Source of the DNA: Nocardia carnea | GTDB taxonomy: Bacteria > Actinomycetota > Actinomycetes > Mycobacteriales > Mycobacteriaceae | DNA length: 36,894 nt | NCBI RefSeq assembly: GCF_029868325.1 | Contig: NZ_JARWNW010000086.1 | Span: 1-36,894 of the forward strand | Reading direction: 5' to 3' | Shown: one piece after another, positions 32,124 to 36,894 of the stretch | How positions within the stretch are numbered: position 1 is the first letter of the stretch | Layout of the letters: the number at the start of each line of letters is the position of its first letter | The notes under the pieces: model-generated | The model's input: only the letters and a program-made list of their open reading frames with translations | Databases searched by the model: none | What the model was told of the DNA's origin: nothing | Made by a program: the position numbers and the translations under genes

Positions 32124-34616
32124 TCACCAGGAGCTCTTGTGCACCTCCGGCAGATCGTCGAACTGCCCGGTTTCGGGCTCGACCGGCTCGGCAGGTTCAT
32201 CGGCAGCGGCTGCGCGCAGTTCCATATCGAAGCCCTCGACATCGTGCTCGCCCACTCGCACCTGGGCGCTGGCCGGTGTGTAACCGGTGGCGACCACGGT
32301 GTAGCTGCCTTCGGCGAGATTGCCGAAGGCGTAGGAACCGTCCGTGTCCGTGATGCGGCTCTCGATCACATTGCCCAGCGAATCGGTCAGGGTGACCAGC
32401 GCACCGGCCAGTGGACGCCCGCCGCCGTTGACGACACCCGCGACCCGCACGCCGGGGCGCAGCAGCACCTCGAGGCGGGCGGTGTCCCGCCCGGTCACCT
32501 GGGCCGATACGGCGGTCGGATGGTAGCCGAACGCGCTCACCGCGATGGTGAACTCGCCCTCCGGCAGACCGGTGAGCTCGAACCGTCCGGTGTGATCGGA
32601 TTCGCCGGCCGCCATGACCTCACCGCGCAGGTCCAGAGCGGTGATCATCGCGGCGGATACCGGGGCACCGTCACCGATACGCAGGACCGAACCTTCGAGG
32701 CCGGTCAGTGCGCTGAGGGTGACGTCGTACGACACCGGGTTGCTGCCGAGAACCGCGGTCGACGCATCCGGCCGCCGCCCTTCGGCCGAGGCGATCAGCA
32801 CATACGACCCGGGCGCCGGGGCGGCCAGTTCGTAGAACCCGTCCGGACCCGACCGGGCGCGGCCGAGCTGCTGCCCGGCAGGTGAGATCAAGGTGAGGGT
32901 CGCGCCGGATACCGCACCGCCCCGGGTATCGGACACCCGGCCGAAAAGCACCGATCCACTGCCGTTCGGCTGCGGGACGGGTTCGCTCGCGCCGTTGCTT
33001 TGCGCCGCAGCGACGGCCGGCGTCTCGGGCGCCGCATGTCGCGGGCCCGGCGCGGCAGTGGTGTCCTCGGCAACCGCCGGCGGTGCCGCGGCATCGTCGA
33101 CCACCTGTTCGGCTTCCGCCGAGAGCCCCGCCGGCGCGGCCGGGACCGCTTCGGCCACCGCATGCGCTTCGGCCTTCGCCTCGTCGGGCCGGGCGCCGGC
33201 GGCGACAGCCGCCGCGGCGGCGCGCTTGGCCGTCGGAATGGTCAGCGCGACCAATGCGGCCGCCACGGCGACACCGCAGCCGATCAGGATGCCGGTGCGG
33301 AATCCGTTCTCCGTCGGGACGCTGACTCCGCCGGCGAAGCTGACGCTCATCTGCGCCAGGACCGCACCGATGGCGGCCGAGGCCACCGAGGTGCCGATCG
33401 AACGCATCAGGGTGTTGAAGCTGTTGGCGGCCGAGGTCTCGGTGATCGGCACCGAGCTCATGATCAGCGCGGGCATGGCGCCGTAGGCGAAACCGACACC
33501 GAGGCTGATGATGATGGCGCCCAGCATCAGGCCCCACGGTTCTCCCATCATCAGCACCGACGCGCCGTAGCCGAGGGCAATGATGACCGAGCCGACGATC
33601 AAGGTGATCTTCGGGCCGGCGAACGCGGACAGCTTCGCACTCAGCGGCGAGGTGAGCATCATGGTCAGACCACCGGGTGCCATCCACAGGCCCATCGCGA
33701 CCATCGACTGGCCCAGGCCGTAGCCGGTGGCTTCGGGCAGCTGCAGCAACTGCGGGAAGATCAACGCCTGCGCGAACATCGACATACCGATGACGATCGA
33801 TGCGGCGTTGGTCAGCAGCACCCGCGGGCGGGCGGTCACCCGCAGATCGACCAGCGGATCGCGCGAGCGCAGTTCCCACAGACCCCACAGCAGCAGTACC
33901 ACCACCGCGGCGACGAACAGCGAGATCGTGGTGGCGCTGGTCCAGCCCCAATCCGCGCCCTTGGAGACGGCGAGCAGCAGGCAGACCAGCGCGGCGCCGA
34001 GACCGAGTGCGCCCAGCACATCGAAGCGGCCGCGTTCGGCACGCGGCGGGGTCGCCGGTACAACCAGGAAAATCAGCAGTCCGGCGATCGCGCCGAGCGC
34101 GGCGATACCCCAGAACAGGTACTGCCAGCTGCTGTATTCGACAACCGCCGCGGCCAGCGGCATACCGAGGGCACCACCGACACCGAGGGAGGAGCTGATC
34201 AGCGCGATACCGGAGCCGAGTTTCGCCGGCGGCAGCAGATCGCGCAGAGCGGCGATACCGACCGGGATCAAGCCCACGGCCATACCCTGCAGAGCACGGC
34301 CGATGAGCATCGGCCACAGCGTTGTGGACAGGGCGCACAGCACCGATCCGACGATGAGCGGCACCACGGAGCCCACCAGGACCAGGCGTTTGCCGTAGAG
34401 ATCTCCCAGCCGACCGGCGACCGGCGTGGTCACCGCGCTGGCCAGCAGGCTCGCGGTCACCACCCAGGTCGCGTTCGACGGGGCGGTGCTCAATATCTCC
34501 GGCAGCTGCCCGAGTAACGGCATCACCAGGGTCTGCGTCAGTGACGCCACGATCCCAGCGAAGGCGAGCACCGCAAGTACCGCCCCGGGGCGGACAGCGG
34601 GTTCGGTTTTGGTCAC
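32124..34616 (-). CDS. 14-TM MFS transporter fused to three carboxypeptidase-regulatory-like domains
   Basis: This is an 830-residue drug:H+ antiporter type (DHA2) transporter. I count 14 hydrophobic segments in residues 12-465, with the MFS motif A variant GRLGDLYGKR after TM2 and a degenerate motif C (GVGGALGMPLAA) in TM5. An Ala/Pro-rich linker (about 470-560) leads to three beta-sandwich repeats of the carboxypeptidase regulatory type, with signatures DTRGGAVSGATLTL...GPDGFYEL, SDHTGRFELTGLPEGEFTIAV and GGGRPLAGALVTL...DTDGSYAFGNLAEGSYTVVA. The start is GTG 34616 with GAGGAG upstream. It ends at the terminator 32059-32095. Substrate unknown. The AT-rich palindromic promoter suggests control by a MarR- or TetR-type repressor encoded elsewhere. 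Confidence 0.9.
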   Translation of the reverse strand: MTKTEPAVRPGAVLAVLAFAGIVASLTQTLVMPLLGQLPEILSTAPSNATWVVTASLLASAVTTPVAGRLGDLYGKRLVLVGSVVPLIVGSVLCALSTTLWPMLIGRALQGMAVGLIPVGIAALRDLLPPAKLGSGIALISSSLGVGGALGMPLAAAVVEYSSWQYLFWGIAALGAIAGLLIFLVVPATPPRAERGRFDVLGALGLGAALVCLLLAVSKGADWGWTSATTISLFVAAVVVLLLWGLWELRSRDPLVDLRVTARPRVLLTNAASIVIGMSMFAQALIFPQLLQLPEATGYGLGQSMVAMGLWMAPGGLTMMLTSPLSAKLSAFAGPKITLIVGSVIIALGYGASVLMMGEPWGLMLGAIIISLGVGFAYGAMPALIMSSVPITETSAANSFNTLMRSIGTSVASAAIGAVLAQMSVSFAGGVSVPTENGFRTGILIGCGVAVAAALVALTIPTAKRAAAAAVAAGARPDEAKAEAHAVAEAVPAAPAGLSAEAEQVVDDAAAPPAVAEDTTAAPGPRHAAPETPAVAAAQSNGASEPVPQPNGSGSVLFGRVSDTRGGAVSGATLTLISPAGQQLGRARSGPDGFYELAAPAPGSYVLIASAEGRRPDASTAVLGSNPVSYDVTLSALTGLEGSVLRIGDGAPVSAAMITALDLRGEVMAAGESDHTGRFELTGLPEGEFTIAVSAFGYHPTAVSAQVTGRDTARLEVLLRPGVRVAGVVNGGGRPLAGALVTLTDSLGNVIESRITDTDGSYAFGNLAEGSYTVVATGYTPASAQVRVGEHDVEGFDMELRAAAADEPAEPVEPETGQFDDLPEVHKSSW

Positions 34617-34647
34617 GAGCTTGCTCCTCGCAAGAAAAGTTCAGTCG

Positions 34648-34679
34648 ATGTGCATAATACACATAACATGCATGATGCA
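34648..34679 (-). promoter_or_regulatory. AT-rich promoter/operator of the MFS gene
   Basis: Two inverted repeats lie side by side in an unusually AT-rich patch: ATGTG-N7-CACAT (34648-34664) and TGCAT-G-ATGCA (34669-34679). On the minus strand, TTGCAT and TATGCA with 18 bp between could form the promoter. Overlap of promoter and palindromes suggests repressor control of the exporter. Confidence 0.45.
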
Positions 34680-34755
34680 ATCTAACCAATTCGGACACCC
34701 GCATCGCCGGTCGATCGGATCCCCCATCGCGTCGAATACGGCACGATATGAGGCG

Positions 34756-35904
34756 ATGCCGCATTCACTCGCCGATGTCCTGCCGTCCGTGGCCGCCTCG
34801 TTCGGAATGGATGTCCCCAACCCCTTGGGAATCGCACCCAACCGCGATGTGGTGGTGCTGCTGATCGACGGCCTGGGCGCGCAACTGCTCGCCCGGCACC
34901 GGGACCTCGCTCCGACGCTGGCGGCGCATACCGCCACCACGCTCACCGCCGGTTTCCCGGCGACCACCTCGACCAGCCTGACCAGCCTGGCGCTGGGCGC
35001 CCCGTGCGCGACGCACGGCATCATCGGCTACAGCTTCGCCGTTCCCGGACCGGACGGCGTCCGGCTGTTCAATTCCCTGCGCTGGCGGCTCGACGGCGCG
35101 ACCGGCGACGACGCCCGCGAATCGCATCCGCCCGAATCGGTTCAGCCCGGCACCAGCCGGCTCGAGGATCTCGCCGCCCACGGGGTCGACGTGCACTATG
35201 TGATTCCGGCGTATCAGCGGACCTCCGGCCTCACCCGCGCATCGTTCCGCGCCACCGGGACACTGCACCCGGCGACCACACTGGACGAGGTACGCGGCGG
35301 AATCCTGGCAGTCGCCGATCACTCCGGTACGGGTTCACGTTTCGCCTACGCATACTTCCCCGATCTGGACGGCAACGGCCATCTGTACGGTCCCGAATCC
35401 CCGGCGGCGCTCGCCGCTCTACGCGATATCGACGCCTTCGCGGCCGATCTGCTCACCGACCTACCGGATACCTGCACACTGCTGGTCACCGGCGACCACG
35501 GAATGGTCCACGCCGATACCGTCATCGACCTGGATACCCGGCCGGGCCTGCACGACGGCGTGCGGTTGATCGCCGGTGAGGCACGCGTACGCCATATCTA
35601 CCTCCGCGACCCGGCCGCACTGTCCGGCACTGCCGAGCGGTGGACCGGCGAACTGGCCGGCCACGCACGCGTCGTGACACGCGAGCAAGCCCTGGACGAG
35701 CACTGGTTCGGCCACACACCACCCGGCCCGGTTATCGAGCAGCGGATCGGAGATCTGCTGGCAGTGGCCGAGGGCGGCGCGGTACTTGTGCGGCCGGCAT
35801 CCGAACCGCTGGAATCGGCGATGGTGGGCCACCATGGCGCCTGGACATCCGACGAGCAGCTGGTTCCGCTCATAGCCTCACGCCGAATTCACCTGAACCC
35901 ATGA
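34756..35904 (+). CDS. Alkaline-phosphatase-superfamily nucleotide pyrophosphatase/phosphodiesterase
   Basis: This is a 382-residue metal-dependent phosphoesterase of the type I phosphodiesterase family. Metal and nucleophile motifs are clear: VVVLLIDGLG (D38), GFPATTSTSLTSLALGAP (nucleophile Thr about 70-71), ATHGIIGYSF, YFPDLDGNGHLYGPES, LLVTGDHGMVHAD and a late GHHGAWT. No signal peptide or membrane anchor is seen, so it is probably cytosolic. ATG 34756 was chosen because the protein match begins there (MPHSLADVLPSVAASFGM). No strong ribosome site is visible. It is divergent from the MFS gene, with 140 bp between, and its stop precedes the MBL promoter. The substrate is not readable from sequence. 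Confidence 0.9.
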   Translation: MPHSLADVLPSVAASFGMDVPNPLGIAPNRDVVVLLIDGLGAQLLARHRDLAPTLAAHTATTLTAGFPATTSTSLTSLALGAPCATHGIIGYSFAVPGPDGVRLFNSLRWRLDGATGDDARESHPPESVQPGTSRLEDLAAHGVDVHYVIPAYQRTSGLTRASFRATGTLHPATTLDEVRGGILAVADHSGTGSRFAYAYFPDLDGNGHLYGPESPAALAALRDIDAFAADLLTDLPDTCTLLVTGDHGMVHADTVIDLDTRPGLHDGVRLIAGEARVRHIYLRDPAALSGTAERWTGELAGHARVVTREQALDEHWFGHTPPGPVIEQRIGDLLAVAEGGAVLVRPASEPLESAMVGHHGAWTSDEQLVPLIASRRIHLNP

Positions 35905-35915
35905 TTTTTCAACCC

Positions 35916-35946
35916 TTGACCTGAACTTTTGTTCAGGTTTTACCGT
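35916..35946 (+). promoter_or_regulatory. MerR-type promoter with central dyad upstream of the MBL gene
   Basis: TTGACC (-35, 35916-35921) and TACCGT (-10, 35941-35946) are 19 bp apart, the overlong spacing typical of MerR-family promoters. A perfect dyad ACCTGAAC-TTTT-GTTCAGGT (35919-35938) fills the spacer. An extra half-site ACCTGAAC lies at 35891-35898 in the end of the upstream gene. The expected transcription start is about 35953, the first base of the ATG. Confidence 0.6.
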
Positions 35947-35952
35947 CAGGTC

Positions 35953-36846
35953 ATGCGTACCGAAACAATCCGGGAAACCGGCCCCACCGAACCGACAATG
36001 CAACAGGTCGCGCCCGAACTCTGGGAAACCCGCGAGTTCGTCGTCCCCGGCGGGCCGCGAACCCACGCCTACCTGTGGACCCCACCTTCCGGACCGAACA
36101 TCCTGTTCTACTCCCCCGGTAACGACCAGGACTTCGATCGGCTCGAACAACTCGGCGGCGTCGCCCGCCAGTACCTGAGCCACCAGGACGAAGCCGGGCC
36201 GATGCTGCGCGCCGTGGCCGGGCGCTTCGGCAGCCGCCTGTACGCCCCGGCCGCCGAAGCCGCCGAAATCGGAACCCACGCACCGATCGATATCGCGGTA
36301 TCCGAACGAGGCGTGGACGATGCGGGTGTGGAAGCGATTCCCACACCGGGTCATACGCCGGGAAGCACCTGCTACCTGGTCCCCGGCCACAACGGCCGCC
36401 GCTACTTGTTCACCGGCGATACCCTGCTGCGCTATCGCGAGGGCTGGCGCGTGGGATACATCCCGGGATACAGCGATAAAGACGGCCTGCTCGCAGCCCT
36501 GGACACACTCGCCACCGTGCAACCGGACTTGGTGGTGTCGAGCGCTTTCGTCGCAGGAACCTCCGGTTACCACCACGTGGACCGCGACGCCTGGCAATCC
36601 CACCTCGACGAGGCCCGGGCCGCGCTCTCTTGCCCACCCTCTGCCCGCGGGGGGCGGCGGGGGGGGGGGGGGGGCGCGGGGCGGCGGCGGGCGCCGCGGC
36701 CAGCTCCCGCGCCAGGCGGCGCACGGTATCGGCGGGCACACCGGTGCGCTCGGCCATCCGTTCCGGCGGGAAATCTGCCGCCGCGGCGACGGTGCCCTCA
36801 TCGGACGGCCGCCCGGTGGCGGGCTGCCGGAGATCGAACCGGATGA
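35953..36846 (+). CDS. MBL-fold metallo-hydrolase (3' end probably corrupted)
   Basis: About 228 residues read as a metallo-beta-lactamase-fold hydrolase: VAPELWETREFVVPGGPRTHAYLW, the first metal motif in the variant form YLSHQDEAG (H77, D79), IPTPGHTPGSTCYLVPG with the second metal His, and FTGDTLLRY. The usual HxHxDH is degenerate, as in a known HRDEA-type subgroup, so activity is uncertain. After HLDEARAALSC (about 36630) the frame runs through a poly-G block into Arg/Pro-rich translation to 36846. That last ~70-residue part is not credible protein and is probably the product of a misjoin. The start ATG 35953 may be leaderless under a MerR-type promoter. The real stop is likely close to 36640. 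Confidence 0.75.
   Translation: MRTETIRETGPTEPTMQQVAPELWETREFVVPGGPRTHAYLWTPPSGPNILFYSPGNDQDFDRLEQLGGVARQYLSHQDEAGPMLRAVAGRFGSRLYAPAAEAAEIGTHAPIDIAVSERGVDDAGVEAIPTPGHTPGSTCYLVPGHNGRRYLFTGDTLLRYREGWRVGYIPGYSDKDGLLAALDTLATVQPDLVVSSAFVAGTSGYHHVDRDAWQSHLDEARAALSCPPSARGGRRGGGGGAGRRRAPRPAPAPGGARYRRAHRCARPSVPAGNLPPRRRCPHRTAARWRAAGDRTG
36640..36690. other. Poly-G block and suspected misjoin
   Basis: G-rich runs, including 16 consecutive G at 36659-36674, separate credible plus-strand MBL coding from credible minus-strand coding to the right. The pattern resembles the artefact in map. Confidence 0.65.
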
Positions 36847-36894
36847 CGAGATCGATGACGGCGCTGTCGGGGGCGTCGGCCGCGGCACACAGCA
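36690..36894 (-). CDS. Fragment resembling a molybdopterin oxidoreductase
   Basis: The minus strand from the window edge reads about 68 residues with the segment FPPERMAERTGVPADTVRRLARELAA. This has the shape of the TPExxAxxTGVPAxxIRxLARE motif of molybdopterin-dependent oxidoreductases such as formate dehydrogenase alpha subunits. The reading continues off the right edge and is lost leftward in the poly-G block. It could instead be a helix-turn-helix segment of another family. Too little is visible for a firm call. Confidence 0.3.

Noticed and set aside
33000..34517. A 505-residue plus-strand open frame opposite the MFS gene
   Set aside because: It is a low-complexity Arg/Gln/His/Asp translation antisense to a clear 14-TM transporter.
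35919..35944. Intrinsic terminator of the phosphodiesterase gene formed by the ACCTGAAC dyad and following Ts
   Set aside because: The stem is short and AT-containing, and its exact fit between -35 and -10 boxes with 19-bp spacing is better explained as a MerR-type operator, although a double role is possible.

Overview
The window is high-GC actinobacterial DNA. It combines PE/PPE/EspG and Esp-type type VII secretion (T7SS, ESX) substrates with a spc-type ribosomal protein cluster ending secY-adk-map, which points to the Mycobacteriales and most likely to a Nocardia-like organism (inference from family types; no search was run). There are no rRNA, tRNA, IS or CRISPR features, and no ESX core machinery (EccB/C/D/E, MycP), so the exported proteins here must use a secretion system encoded elsewhere.

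Layout. (1) 1-4576, minus strand: a compact Esp-type operon reading, in transcription order, EspD-like, YbaB/EbfC-like, EspC-like, EspA-like, PE, PPE, EspG (cut by the window edge). (2) 4577-5271: non-coding. (3) 5272-5619, plus: a lone MORN/YwqK-type protein. (4) 5629-8222, minus: a single-chain PE-PPE (EspB-like) protein followed by its own EspG chaperone. (5) 8501-25599, minus: an effector operon with a WXG100 partner, a YbaB-like protein, a 4557-residue effector, then DUF6301-like, TY-Chap-like and YezG-like proteins, tightly coupled by 4-nt start/stop overlaps. (6) 25734-26177, plus: dtd. (7) 26198-31851, minus: rpsH-rplF-rplR-rpsE-rpmD-rplO, then secY-adk-map. (8) 32124-34616, minus: a 14-TM MFS exporter fused to three carboxypeptidase-regulatory-like domains. 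(9) 34756-36846, plus: a nucleotide pyrophosphatase/phosphodiesterase-type enzyme, and an MBL-fold hydrolase with a MerR-type promoter. (10) The right edge looks like a misjoin at a poly-G run.

How the parts work together. The strongest candidate for an undescribed system is the 17-kb effector operon. Its giant protein has a CpnT-like helical N-terminal T7SS domain, a papain-like C/H/D triad, a PD-(D/E)XK-type nuclease motif, several kilobases of coiled-coil and duplicated modules, an 11-residue tryptophan-repeat helix, 25 uninterrupted Val-Pro-Pro units and an unassigned C-terminal domain. The downstream genes look like chaperone and immunity functions. The two EspG-containing cassettes look like substrate-chaperone sets for the same or a related ESX machine.

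Two places (26881-26929 in map and about 36640-36690 at the right edge) carry G/C homopolymers that interrupt conserved coding sequence. They are probably sequencing or assembly artefacts.
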